Shown: positions 1-8,549 of the stretch, piece after piece
Position numbering within the stretch: position 1 is the stretch's first letter
Layout of the letters: every line of letters begins with the position of its first letter
Source: Geovibrio thiophilus
Lineage (GTDB): Bacteria > Chrysiogenota > Deferribacteres > Deferribacterales > Geovibrionaceae
Assembly: GCF_004087915.1 (NCBI RefSeq)
Contig: NZ_CP035108.1
Span: forward strand, 2,418,001 to 2,482,000
DNA: 64,000 bases
Direction: 5' to 3'
Made by a program: the position numbers and the translations under genes
Notes under the pieces: model-generated
What the model was told of the DNA's origin: nothing
The model's input: only the letters and a program-made list of their open reading frames with translations
Databases searched by the model: none

Positions 1-1365
1 ATCTCCCCTTCTGTTTTCATCTATTCAGGCTTCACGCCGGAGGAGCTGATCGGCAAAAATCTCGGCTCCGAACTCTATGTATATCCCGCTCTGAGGGAAA
101 CTTTCAAGGAACTCATAGGCAAACACGGCAAGGTCACTGCTTTTGACGCACCGTTATTCAGGAAGGACGGCAGCATCTGGTGGGTGTCCACATCCGCTCA
201 TTTCATTAAAAACATAAACGGAGAGATAATCGGTGTTGAAGGCATAGCCAGAGACATAACCGACCACAAGGAAGGACAGGAAAAGCTGTTGAGAGGAATC
301 GAGACGAGATACAAAACCCTCTTTGAGTCGGCTACTGACGCAATTTTCATATTTGATCTCAGAACAAAGCGCATAGCGGACGCCAACGCCGCCGCACGGA
401 AAATGACCGGATATTCCCTTGAGGAACTGCGGAAACTCATGCCGGAACAGCTTCATCCTAAGTACGAGTTTGAAAAGATTCACAGCTACATAGTACGCAA
501 GCGTGAGGAGTTCGGACTGAAGGAGACGGTAAGGCTGGATTTCCTGAGTAAGCACGGAGATATTGTACCAGCGGAGCTCACGGCGTCCGTAATAACCGAA
601 GACGGTCGGAAATTCTCCATAGATGTCGCCAGAGATATTTCCCAGCGGCTCGCCACCGAGAAAAAACAGCGGGAGCAGGAACAGATGATTGTTCATCAGT
701 CTAAGCTCGCCGCCATGGGGGAAATGATCTCAAACATCGCCCATCAATGGCGCCAGCCGCTGAGCAAGATGACGGGCATACTCACAAACCTTGAGATGGG
801 CATCAAACAGGGAAATCTTGCCAGAGATGAGGCGGAAACACTCATAAAAGAGGCTTTTTCAACACTCAAGTTTATGTCTCACACCATCGACGATTTTAAA
901 AACTTCTTCAGCCCGTCTAAGCCTGTTGAAGAGTTCTGCATAAACACCGCGCTGGACGAAGTGCTTTCCATAATTGAACCGAACCTGAGGTTTCACGGCA
1001 TAAGAGTCATGATAAAAGCACAGGAAAATGTCTTCCTCAGAACCTACAGAAGCGAGTTTTGTCAGGTTCTGCTCAACATTATTCAGAATGCGAAGGATAT
1101 TTTATACCTGCGCCGGATAGCGGAGCCTAAGATAGATATACGCATAACCTCAGGGAGGGGGAAAACAGTAATCCGTGTTGCTGACAACGGCGGCGGCATA
1201 GAGCATGCGGCTATGGGGCGGATTTTTGAGCCTTACTTCACCACCAGACCGGACGGACAGGGCATCGGGCTGTATATGTCGAAGATAATCATAGAGAAAA
1301 ACATAAAGGGAACAATAACCGCCAGAAACACTTTTGAAGGAGCGGAGTTTACTATAGTTTTATAG
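1..1365 (+). CDS. PAS-domain sensor histidine kinase, 5' end outside window
   Basis: The frame is open from the first base, so the N-terminus is missing. The first visible part (to about residue 90) is the end of a PAS domain with its PAC segment (WWVSTSAHFIKN..GIARDITD). A second PAS follows (RYKTLFESATDAIFIFD, about residues 100-215), then a DHp helix with NIAHQWRQPL (His near residue 248 counted from base 1) and a HATPase domain with N box NIIQNAKDIL, G1 DNGGGI and G2 GIGLYMSK. The HQWRQPL phosphoacceptor motif is typical of proteobacterial-style PAS kinases that usually work with a separate response regulator. No transmembrane segment is visible in the part present. The stimulus is unknown. 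It ends at a TAG followed by a dispersed repeat. Confidence 0.93.
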   Translation: MSPSVFIYSGFTPEELIGKNLGSELYVYPALRETFKELIGKHGKVTAFDAPLFRKDGSIWWVSTSAHFIKNINGEIIGVEGIARDITDHKEGQEKLLRGIETRYKTLFESATDAIFIFDLRTKRIADANAAARKMTGYSLEELRKLMPEQLHPKYEFEKIHSYIVRKREEFGLKETVRLDFLSKHGDIVPAELTASVITEDGRKFSIDVARDISQRLATEKKQREQEQMIVHQSKLAAMGEMISNIAHQWRQPLSKMTGILTNLEMGIKQGNLARDEAETLIKEAFSTLKFMSHTIDDFKNFFSPSKPVEEFCINTALDEVLSIIEPNLRFHGIRVMIKAQENVFLRTYRSEFCQVLLNIIQNAKDILYLRRIAEPKIDIRITSGRGKTVIRVADNGGGIEHAAMGRIFEPYFTTRPDGQGIGLYMSKIIIEKNIKGTITARNTFEGAEFTIVL

Positions 1366-1385
1366 GTCATTCACAAAGGCATAAA

Positions 1386-1455
1386 GACTGAGACTGCCAC
1401 GTCGCCTTGCTCCTCGCACGCAGTTCACTGTCATTATTCGGTAAACAATCTCATT
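1386..1455 (+). repeat. dispersed intergenic repeat, copy A
   Basis: This contains GAGACTGCC.CGTCGC..TGCTCCTCGC, then TGTCATT and AACAATCTCAT. The same words recur in intergenic spaces at about 16605-16690 and 39061-39137, so it is a member of a scattered noncoding repeat family. It lies between two converging genes. Confidence 0.6.
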
Positions 1456-1470
1456 TATCTGGAATATCAA

Positions 1471-1504
1471 ATTCGTACAGCCACAAACATGGGGCTGTAC
1501 GAAT
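1471..1504. terminator. hairpin between convergent genes
   Basis: ATTCGTACAGCC at 1471-1482 pairs perfectly with GGCTGTACGAAT at 1493-1504, giving a 12-bp stem with a 10-base loop. It lies between converging genes that end at 1365 and 1519. There is no T-tract on either side, so terminator function is inferred from position only. Confidence 0.5.
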
Positions 1505-1518
1505 GTTGTACCTCAAAA

Positions 1519-2511
1519 TTACAAATCGGCTATCCTGAGAACTATCTTCCCGAAATGCCTGTCCTCTTCCATGGTTTTGTGGGCTTCGGCGATTTCGTCG
1601 ATGGGGAAGACCTTGTAGATTATAGGCACTATGCTTCCATCGGCGAATTTAGGGAGCGCTCTTCCTGTAAATTCCTTAACTATCTCTCCTTTTTCTGAAA
1701 CAGGTCTGGAGCGGAGAACAGAGCCGATGATCTGCTGGCGCTTCACCATCATCAGAGCAAGGTTCAGCTCCGCCTTGATGCCGCTTGTAACGCCTATAAT
1801 CACCAGTCTGCCGGCATAAGCCAGAGAGTTCATATTGGGAGAAAGGTATTTTGCGCCAACGTGATCGAGTATCAGGTTTACGCCCTTCTTATTGGTAAAC
1901 TCTTTTACCATATCGGAAAAATCGGACACTTCACGGAAGTTCACCGTGAGGGACGCGCCAAGTTCCTTAACTTTCGCTTCCTTATCGGGAGCAACGGTGA
2001 CTATGTATTTTGAATTCGGAGTCAGGGCGTTTGAAAGCTGAATAGCAGCAGTATTCACACCGCCGCCGCCGCCGTGGAAGATCGCCGTCTCGCCGTCCTG
2101 AAGTCCGCCGATCATGAAAACATTGAGAAAAGCCGTGATGTATGATTCGCATACGCATGCAGCCTGCTCAAAGCTCATATTGGCTGGTATCGGCATAAGA
2201 TGTTCGGCGTATGCCACGGCATACTCCGCATAACCGCCGCCGCCGACAAGAGTCATGACACGATCCCCGACCTTCCAGCCCGTAACTTTTGAGCCGAGCT
2301 GTTCTATTACACCGGCAACCTCAAGACCGAGTATCTCGGAATCCCCGGGAGGGGGCGGATATTTTCCTTCTCTCTGCACAAGGTCCGGTCTGTTTATTGA
2401 AGTGGCTGCGACTCTTATCAATACCTCGTTCTCTTTCGGCGCAGGTTTCTCAGCCTCGCCAACCTTAAGAACATCAATTCCCCCGAATCCGTTCAAAAGT
2501 ACGGCTTTCAT
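1519..2511 (-). CDS. NAD(P)H:quinone oxidoreductase, zinc-free MDR family
   Basis: This 330-residue protein is a medium-chain dehydrogenase/reductase of the quinone oxidoreductase (zeta-crystallin/PIG3) group. The N-terminal GroES-like half carries SINRPDLVQREGKYPPPP and LGLEVAGVIEQLG. The Rossmann half starts with the glycine-rich HGGGGGVNTAAIQL nucleotide site at about residues 145-158. The cysteine/histidine zinc ligands of alcohol dehydrogenases are absent, as is usual for this group. Expected activity is NAD(P)H-dependent reduction of quinones or enones in the cytoplasm. A GGAGGA Shine-Dalgarno precedes the ATG at 2511. It appears to be monocistronic. Confidence 0.9.
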   Translation of the reverse strand: MKAVLLNGFGGIDVLKVGEAEKPAPKENEVLIRVAATSINRPDLVQREGKYPPPPGDSEILGLEVAGVIEQLGSKVTGWKVGDRVMTLVGGGGYAEYAVAYAEHLMPIPANMSFEQAACVCESYITAFLNVFMIGGLQDGETAIFHGGGGGVNTAAIQLSNALTPNSKYIVTVAPDKEAKVKELGASLTVNFREVSDFSDMVKEFTNKKGVNLILDHVGAKYLSPNMNSLAYAGRLVIIGVTSGIKAELNLALMMVKRQQIIGSVLRSRPVSEKGEIVKEFTGRALPKFADGSIVPIIYKVFPIDEIAEAHKTMEEDRHFGKIVLRIADL

Positions 2512-2605
2512 AACGCTTCCTCCGGTATTTATTTAAAGTATTGTTTGATTTTTAGCACGGGCAGGAAATTTTATAAACAGAAATCTGCTCGGTTTACGTT
2601 ACGGT

Positions 2606-3559
2606 TTACTCGGAAATGGTAAGAACAAGCTTTTTGTTCGCTATGCTGTCATCCCCGCCGTCCGGATCGTTTCCGTCTCTCACCCAGACACTTAGATAAT
2701 ATGATCCGCCGCTGCCGGAGGGCGGTGTTCCGATTACACTCACATTATCGCCCGCAGTCCATGCTGACTCACTTTCGCTGCGGCAGTCGGAGGAGGCTGT
2801 GACATGGCTCCCCTTGGCGGAAAATTCCAAGCTGGCTGAGCTCTTAAGAGGAGTATCGTCCAGACACCATCTGTAGCGCCCGCCTGCTCCGCTATGGGGC
2901 ACACCGCCGTCGGCAAACAGCTTCGCCTCGTACGGTCTTCCGGTATATGCCTGAGGCAGCTCATTATTAAGGATTCTCAGACTTTGACCGGCGCACCCGC
3001 TGCGTGCCTGAAGCTCGCCCAGCGTGACCCACTCCGTTATATCGTCATAGGCTTCGATCCTTGTTCCGTCCGCAGGGTAATCGTCCGCCGCGTCTCCCTG
3101 AATATAGATGCGTATTATTCCGGCTTCGTCCGCTCCTGTCTGTATATTGGCGTTTGCTCCGCCTCCGGCGGTTACGAAAGCTATGTTCCTTACCGCGGTA
3201 TAATCCGTGCATCCGGCGTTTCTGCACCTGCGGAGCTCGAAGGAAGCGGTCTTTCGGCGGCAGACGGCATCATTCGATGTCAGTGCCTCGTCATAGATAT
3301 AAGCCACAGACCTGCCTCCGAAATCATGTGAATAGGAAACCGCCGGAGCGAACCCCTCTTTCACAGGGAGTACTCCGTTGACATTGGAATAGGAAAAGAG
3401 TGAATTTTTCGCTGAGACAAGTCTGGCAGAATCGGTTTCCGCTGATTTCTTTTTCACGGCAAGCGCAAGGAGACTGCTGCCCGAAGCAAGGGCAAAACCT
3501 ATTATAACCAGTACGATAGCAAGCTCAATAAGGGTGAAGCCCTTAGTTTCTGAACGCAT
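2606..3559 (-). CDS. prepilin-like (pseudopilin) protein with Ig-like region
   Basis: The 317-residue protein begins MRSETKG followed by FTLIELAIVLVIIGFALASG, a class III (type IV prepilin) signal: cleavage after Gly, methylated Phe, Glu at +5. The ATG at 3559 is chosen because GGGAG lies about 12 bases upstream and the prepilin leader is then short; the frame is open further upstream to 3631. The globular part has several cysteines and a segment (NNELPQAYTGRPYEAKLFADGG) resembling putative Ig-type repeats. The divergent gene at 3648 has the same plan (LPPVYSGSLYTAEI), so the two look like old duplicates. Assembly into a T4P/T2SS-like filament is inferred; no assembly genes are in the window. 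Confidence 0.8.
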   Translation of the reverse strand: MRSETKGFTLIELAIVLVIIGFALASGSSLLALAVKKKSAETDSARLVSAKNSLFSYSNVNGVLPVKEGFAPAVSYSHDFGGRSVAYIYDEALTSNDAVCRRKTASFELRRCRNAGCTDYTAVRNIAFVTAGGGANANIQTGADEAGIIRIYIQGDAADDYPADGTRIEAYDDITEWVTLGELQARSGCAGQSLRILNNELPQAYTGRPYEAKLFADGGVPHSGAGGRYRWCLDDTPLKSSASLEFSAKGSHVTASSDCRSESESAWTAGDNVSVIGTPPSGSGGSYYLSVWVRDGNDPDGGDDSIANKKLVLTISE

Positions 3560-3647
3560 TGAAAACCAGTCTCCCGTAACGTTAATTGACTGATACTGTT
3601 TAATTTTATAATAATTCCTATTCGCTGTCACCCTATATGAGGCTCAT

Positions 3648-5333
3648 ATGAATGCCGCTGCCGTCCCTGAAAAGGGCTTTTCACTGATAGAACTGATATT
3701 TGTCATAGTCGTCATAGGCTTTCTCGCCTCTTTCGGCTACGGCATGATGAATAATGCGAAAAATTTCTCCTCAGAGAGAAACACGGACGCCGCACTGAAT
3801 GAAGTTCTGCTCCGTGCCTCTTCGGAAGCGGCGGCTGCCCGCCGTATGCCGACCCCGTCATTTTTCGGTGAAATCAAAGACGGCTACGGAAGAAACCTGC
3901 GGATAATGACCGCTGATTCCGCCGACATCTGCTCAGGCTCAGGCGGCATACCCGTTACACTGTGTCGAAACGCAGACTGCACAGAGAAGGAAGTCTTTGA
4001 CGGAGCAGCCGTTTTTGCTGTTAGCGCCGGAGAGGACGGAGTATTCACAACAATTGCAGACCAAACCGCCGTAACTGTCTACCCCGCTTCGCAGTCCAAT
4101 GACGACAAAACCGGATGGACAGGCTTAAACGAAATAGCCCGGCACGCAAACTGCGGAGAGGCGTTTAAAATCGTCACGCCGCAGCTTCCTCCTGTTTACA
4201 GCGGCAGCCTCTACACCGCAGAGATTCAGTCTGTTCCCCCGGCAGAAAAATGGTGTGCGGAATCTGATCCTGAAACAGCCGCTATGCTGAATATAAGGAC
4301 TGACTGCTCTGATGAATCTTCCTATACCGAAGGCAGCTCACTGTTGATCTCATCCTTCGCTGATGTGTTCAGCACGCCGTCCGTCCGTGAAGTCAAGGCT
4401 TACGCTCTCACAGGCGGGCGCAGGGCATCGGCGGTATACGCTGTGCCGTTCTATCAGGCGGGCTTCTCCCCTCCTCAGGATCATGGCTTCAGGCTCCGCA
4501 CAGACAATCTGTCGATCAGCAACGCAGAGGGCGGACAGGGAGAAGGAATATCTCCCGCTGAGGACGAAAACGGAGACACAACCGGTTTTGAGGTGGAGGG
4601 AAACCCTTCCGCTAAATCTGTGTGCATGTGGATAAACAATACATTCAGCCTCAATGAGGTATTCAGGATGTATTATGAGGTCAGAACGGGCTACAGCGAC
4701 AGCGATCCTCTCAGCACCGAATCCTCCTTCGGCGGCTACGGGCTGATTGTTTATCCGGCGGATCAGGCAGGGGAAAATATGAAATGCGGACTTTCCGGCT
4801 CATCCGGTCTCGGTTACGGAGGCTTAAGCTTCGACGGACTGGGCTTCGTTCTGGAAACAGACCTTTACCCCGACAGAAATCTGGATTTTTCGCTGTATCC
4901 TTCACCGAATCACCTTGCTGTTATCCCCTGCGCTTACCCTTCGGGCAGCAAAAAAATATGTCTCGGAGCTCATCTCAGCTCCGTGGTGCCTTCATGTCCG
5001 GATGATTCCGGCTGCGCCGAACCTGATTCATCATCCGTAAACTGGCTGGAGGATAAAGCGGTTCATCCGATGCGCCTTGAGATACATTCAGGCTATGCGG
5101 ACGGAGCCTGCTCCTCCAAATCCGCCGATGGAGATTATATGCTTGTCAAGGCATGGACAGACTGCAAGCTCTGCTCTGAGCTTTCGTACAATTACTCCGG
5201 TGAAAAACCCTCGGTTTCCCAATGTATCCCCTCGGGCGGAGGGAGAATGAAAAGCTTCCGGCTGGGCTTCACCTTCGGAGGAGAAACTGGCTCGCTGCTC
5301 TCCTTTCAAAACATGCTGCTGTCAATCCGGTAG
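3648..5333 (+). CDS. prepilin-like protein with C-terminal L-type-lectin-like domain
   Basis: The 561-residue protein starts MNAAAVPEKG/FSLIELIFVIVVIGFLASFG, a prepilin cleavage/methylation site. Residues about 40-260 parallel the divergent neighbour at 2606-3559. From about residue 270 there is a larger domain with FGGYGLIVYPAD, LGYGGLSFDGLGFVLETDLY and NHLAVIP, which matches the strand pattern of legume-lectin/ConA-like folds (GLGYGG..aVEFDT..NHvai). This suggests a minor pilin carrying a carbohydrate- or surface-binding head. The protein is cysteine-rich in the C-terminal half. The ATG at 3648 has GAGG upstream. The lectin assignment rests on motif resemblance and needs a structural check. 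Confidence 0.75.
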   Translation: MNAAAVPEKGFSLIELIFVIVVIGFLASFGYGMMNNAKNFSSERNTDAALNEVLLRASSEAAAARRMPTPSFFGEIKDGYGRNLRIMTADSADICSGSGGIPVTLCRNADCTEKEVFDGAAVFAVSAGEDGVFTTIADQTAVTVYPASQSNDDKTGWTGLNEIARHANCGEAFKIVTPQLPPVYSGSLYTAEIQSVPPAEKWCAESDPETAAMLNIRTDCSDESSYTEGSSLLISSFADVFSTPSVREVKAYALTGGRRASAVYAVPFYQAGFSPPQDHGFRLRTDNLSISNAEGGQGEGISPAEDENGDTTGFEVEGNPSAKSVCMWINNTFSLNEVFRMYYEVRTGYSDSDPLSTESSFGGYGLIVYPADQAGENMKCGLSGSSGLGYGGLSFDGLGFVLETDLYPDRNLDFSLYPSPNHLAVIPCAYPSGSKKICLGAHLSSVVPSCPDDSGCAEPDSSSVNWLEDKAVHPMRLEIHSGYADGACSSKSADGDYMLVKAWTDCKLCSELSYNYSGEKPSVSQCIPSGGGRMKSFRLGFTFGGETGSLLSFQNMLLSIR

Positions 5334-5453
5334 CGGCATGAAGCCCTGCGTGACTGTTCAGACGCTTTTCATAAAAATTATTATTAATCCTCTTGCACCC
5401 CTAAAATGAGCGGTATATGATGGAATATTGCGCTCTTTTTGCGGAGGAACTAT

Positions 5454-6197
5454 ATGAAAAAAACGCTGCTCCTTGTTTTCCTGCTTTTTTCCGCTCTCCA
5501 GATCCATGCGGGTATAACCGTAACCGAAAAACTCACCGACGGTCAGTCTGTGAGCTATTTCCAGAACGGTCTTATCGCCTCCTTCTCTGACGGAAAACTG
5601 GACACGCTGATCGATATTAGGAAAAAAACCGTCTACACGGTAGATTATGAAAGTGAAATGCTCATGTTCGGAACCTTTGACGACATGAGGGAAATGCAGA
5701 AGCTTGCCGCTGCACAGATTCAGGATATTACAAAGGATGACTACTACAAAAAGCAGCATGAGGAAATCAAAAAACTCAAGGTGAAGACCGAGCCCAAGGG
5801 CAAAGGCTCATACGCAGGATACCCCTGTGAGAAAGTGCTGCTTTCACTCCCGTCTCTCAACATCTCCACTGAGATATGCTACTCAAAACAGCTTCTGGAC
5901 GAAATAGCCAAGGAAGTTGACATAGCCGCCTTCCTCAGCATAGTGAACAATGCTCCTCCATTTTTCATGAGCCCGGAGGAGGTTGTGGAAAACGAAATCA
6001 CAGTGTACGCCTCCAAGGGTTTCAGCCTGTATGAGAAAACCCGCATGCCCGACTTCAGCGGCGGCACAAAGGAAGATGTTACCGAAGTGACGTCTGTTTC
6101 AAAAGGCAGTATCCCCGCTGACAGGTTCCAGCTTCCCAAAGGACTCACCACGGTGAAGATGAAGGATCTCATGACGCAGATAATCAATCAGCAGTAA
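5454..6197 (+). CDS. exported protein of unknown function (DUF4412-like outline)
   Basis: A 247-residue product starts MKKTLLLVFLLFSALQIHA, a clear Sec signal peptide. The ATG at 5454 is preferred over an in-frame start at 5439 because GGAGG sits at 5443 with good spacing. The mature part is rich in beta-strand patterns and repeats the scheme 'ligand string - SDGKLDTLIDIRKKTVYTVD - YPCEKV', seen in periplasmic proteins annotated DUF4412. Two cysteines (in GYPCEKV and TEICYSK) could form a disulfide. No enzymatic motif is visible. It is followed by a hairpin and converges with the hydrogenase operon. Confidence 0.75.
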   Translation: MKKTLLLVFLLFSALQIHAGITVTEKLTDGQSVSYFQNGLIASFSDGKLDTLIDIRKKTVYTVDYESEMLMFGTFDDMREMQKLAAAQIQDITKDDYYKKQHEEIKKLKVKTEPKGKGSYAGYPCEKVLLSLPSLNISTEICYSKQLLDEIAKEVDIAAFLSIVNNAPPFFMSPEEVVENEITVYASKGFSLYEKTRMPDFSGGTKEDVTEVTSVSKGSIPADRFQLPKGLTTVKMKDLMTQIINQQ

Positions 6198-6203
6198 AAA
6201 AAC

Positions 6204-6240
6204 GAAAAAAAACGGGCGCGCTCCGGAAGGAGCCGCCCGT
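6204..6240 (-). terminator. bidirectional intrinsic terminator (hyb operon end)
   Basis: ACGGGCGCGCTCC and GGAGCCGCCCGT form a GC-rich stem at 6212-6240. Read on the minus strand it is followed by an almost uninterrupted T-tract (complement of 6197-6211), which makes it a strong terminator for the hydrogenase operon. It may also stop the plus-strand gene ending at 6197. Confidence 0.85.
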
Positions 6241-6274
6241 ATTATGATTCTGTGCTGTCCGCAGCGGTTCGGGA

Positions 6275-6763
6275 CTAAGCGTCCTTTCTCCTTTCCAGAG
6301 TGATGCCGTGAGAACCTAATTCTTCGAGAATAAGCTCTTCAACAACCGCAACCTTTCCCTGAAGCTCAGGGCTGAGATCGATGCCGCTTTCGAGAGATTT
6401 GGGGATTATGCCCAGAAGCTTCACGCTTTCGGGCACTTTCCCGCGCACTTCGCTGATGAGCAGAACTTCCTGCAAACCTATCTGGTGGGGAGACATCTTG
6501 GCGGGAATCTTGTTGAGTCTTATGTCATCAAGACCGTATGTACGTATCTCCCCGGGCTCACCGTCTGCATCAAGAGTGTCTATGATGATGATGTGCTCGG
6601 CTTCCTCCAGCTTATGGGTGGCAAAAATGCCCATTGTTCCGCCGTCATAGAGTTCCACGTTCGCGTGTGCCCCGAATTTTTTCTCCATGTGTTGGATCAT
6701 GTGCACGCCGAAACCTTCGTCACCAAGCAAAATGTTTCCTGCACCGAATACAAGTACGTTCAT
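6275..6763 (-). CDS. hybD: [NiFe] hydrogenase maturation endopeptidase
   Basis: The 162-residue protein belongs to the HybD/HyaD/HupD peptidase family, which removes the C-terminal tail of the hydrogenase large subunit after nickel insertion. MNVLVFGAGNILLGDEGFGVHMI carries the conserved GxGNxLxxDEGxG signature with the nickel-sensing Glu, and DTLDADG and SPHQIGL supply the conserved Asp and His. The ATG at 6763 is chosen over an upstream frame extension because it follows GGAG and starts exactly at the family N-terminus. It is the last gene of the hyb operon but is separated from hybC by an intrinsic terminator, so its expression is probably lower or has its own promoter. Confidence 0.93.
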   Translation of the reverse strand: MNVLVFGAGNILLGDEGFGVHMIQHMEKKFGAHANVELYDGGTMGIFATHKLEEAEHIIIIDTLDADGEPGEIRTYGLDDIRLNKIPAKMSPHQIGLQEVLLISEVRGKVPESVKLLGIIPKSLESGIDLSPELQGKVAVVEELILEELGSHGITLERRKDA

Positions 6764-6782
6764 ATGTGCTCCGTATAAATCA

Positions 6783-6834
6783 TTGCGGAACAAACCGCAA
6801 CTTAAAAAAACGGGGCAGGCTCGTCACCTGCCCT
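6783..6834 (-). terminator. intrinsic terminator between hybC and hybD, plus small hairpin
   Basis: On the minus strand GGGCAGG (complement of 6827-6833) pairs with CCTGCCC (complement of 6813-6819), followed by seven Ts (complement of 6804-6810). A second hairpin, TTGCGG/CCGCAA at 6783-6800, follows just before the hybD ribosome binding site. The arrangement looks like an attenuator that reduces hybD relative to hybOABC. Confidence 0.8.
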
Positions 6835-6846
6835 GCTTTGTCTTTA

Positions 6847-8529
6847 TTATCTTACTTTTATGTTTGTAAGTTCTTTTCCTTCGGGGTCGATTGAGTGCAC
6901 GGCGCACGCAATGCAGGGGTCGAAGGAGTGGATTGTCCGTATCACCTCAAGGGGCTGATGGGCGTCAGCAACGGGGTTGCCTACAAGACTCGCCTCATAG
7001 GGACCTGCCTGTCCTTTTTCGTCTCTGGGACCGGCGTTCCATGTCGAAGGCACAACCGCCTGATAGTTGGCAATTTTTTTATCTTTAATAACGATCCAGT
7101 GTGAAAGTGTTCCTCTGGGAGCTTCGTGGAAGCCTACGCCTCTGTATTCTCCCATGGGCATTTCAACATGGTTCGCGTACGCAGTTTCGCCTTTTGCAAG
7201 GTTTTCAATGAGCATATCAAGGTATTTAAGTGATTTGTCAGCCATTACAACAGAGCGGATTGCTCTTGTAACGTGTCTTCCCATGGTGGACTCAAGGTCG
7301 CCCACGCTTATGCCGAGAGTTTTAACCGATGAGTTGACAAGGTCAACAACCTCTTTGTCCTTGTTGTAGTAAGATGCAAGGATCTGAGCAACGGGACCTA
7401 CCTGCACAGGCTTGTCGGCGAGTCTGGGCGCTTTTGACCATGAGTATTTGCCGTTTTCGCTGAAGTCTGTGTAATTGGGCTCGGTAACGCCTTCAAAAGG
7501 ATTCTTGGGCGCGCCGTCCTCGTACCACGCGTGAGCGACGGATTCGGTAACGTTATCAATAAGGTAAGCGTCCTTGTGATCTTTAAGGACTCTCATTTTA
7601 TTGAACTCGCTGTTGAAAACTATTCCGCCGTTCATGTCGAACTTAGTCATTTTTTCATCAAGAGGAAATTCCGGTACAGCAAGATAGTTATTCACGCCTT
7701 TGCCGTATTTGAACCAGTCCTTGTACATAGAGCCGATAGCCACGACATCAGGAAAGAGAACTTTTTTCACGAAGTCTCTTGTTTCGGTCATGAGAACACG
7801 AAGCTGAGCGAATCTCTCCATGTTAAGCGTTGCCTGATTGTCCACGTTAACGGCAGTGGCTACACCGCCGAGGCAGAGGTTCTGTATGTGGGGGTTTTTA
7901 CCGCCGAGAATAGCCACAGCCTGAGCCGCTTTTCTCTGGTAGTCAAGGGCTTTAAGGTAATGAGCAACAGCCATAAGGTTCACTTCGGGGCTGAGTTTCA
8001 TTGCGGGGTGCCCCCAGTAGCCTGAGCCGAAGATGCCGAGCTTGCCTGTGGCAACGAAGCTTTTAAGCTTTTCTTTTACAGCGGCGAATTCAGTAACGCT
8101 GTTGCCGGGCCAGTCGGAAAGGCTCTGAGCTATGGCAGCGGTTTTCTTGGGGCTGGCTGAAAGAGCGGAAACAATGTCCACCCAGTCAAGAGCGGAGAGG
8201 TGATAGAAATGCACTATATGATCCTGTACGGAGTGCTGAGCTATCATCATGTTTCTTATGAGCTGACCGTTAACTGGAACGTCAACGTTCATAGCCGCTT
8301 CAAGGGAGCGGATTGAGCTTATAGCGTGTACAGTGGTGCAGACACCGCAGAATCTCTGCGCGAAAACCCATGCGTCTCTGGGGTCACGCCCCATAAGGAT
8401 CTTCTCGATCCCTCTCCACATCTGCGCAGAGGACCATGCCTTAGTAACCTGACCGCCGTCCACCTCAACATCTATTCTGAGGTGTCCTTCTATACGGGTA
8501 ATAGGGTCAATCGTTATTCTTTTTCCCAT
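6847..8529 (-). CDS. hybC: [NiFe] hydrogenase large subunit
   Basis: The 560-residue catalytic subunit oxidises H2 at a Ni-Fe centre in the periplasm. The N-terminal L1 motif RFCGVCTTVHA supplies Cys61 and Cys64, and the C-terminal L2 motif DPCIACAVH supplies Cys539 and Cys542, the four metal ligands. The 15-residue tail after His545 (SIDPEGKELTNIKVR) is the part expected to be removed by HybD. It has no export signal, as expected for a subunit that travels with the Tat-carrying small subunit. AGGAG precedes the ATG at 8529. The small-A-B-large order and the ferredoxin/NrfD-type partners place it with group 1 Hyb uptake hydrogenases. Confidence 0.97.
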   Translation of the reverse strand: MGKRITIDPITRIEGHLRIDVEVDGGQVTKAWSSAQMWRGIEKILMGRDPRDAWVFAQRFCGVCTTVHAISSIRSLEAAMNVDVPVNGQLIRNMMIAQHSVQDHIVHFYHLSALDWVDIVSALSASPKKTAAIAQSLSDWPGNSVTEFAAVKEKLKSFVATGKLGIFGSGYWGHPAMKLSPEVNLMAVAHYLKALDYQRKAAQAVAILGGKNPHIQNLCLGGVATAVNVDNQATLNMERFAQLRVLMTETRDFVKKVLFPDVVAIGSMYKDWFKYGKGVNNYLAVPEFPLDEKMTKFDMNGGIVFNSEFNKMRVLKDHKDAYLIDNVTESVAHAWYEDGAPKNPFEGVTEPNYTDFSENGKYSWSKAPRLADKPVQVGPVAQILASYYNKDKEVVDLVNSSVKTLGISVGDLESTMGRHVTRAIRSVVMADKSLKYLDMLIENLAKGETAYANHVEMPMGEYRGVGFHEAPRGTLSHWIVIKDKKIANYQAVVPSTWNAGPRDEKGQAGPYEASLVGNPVADAHQPLEVIRTIHSFDPCIACAVHSIDPEGKELTNIKVR

Positions 8530-8549
8530 TATTTAATCTCCTAAAAATA

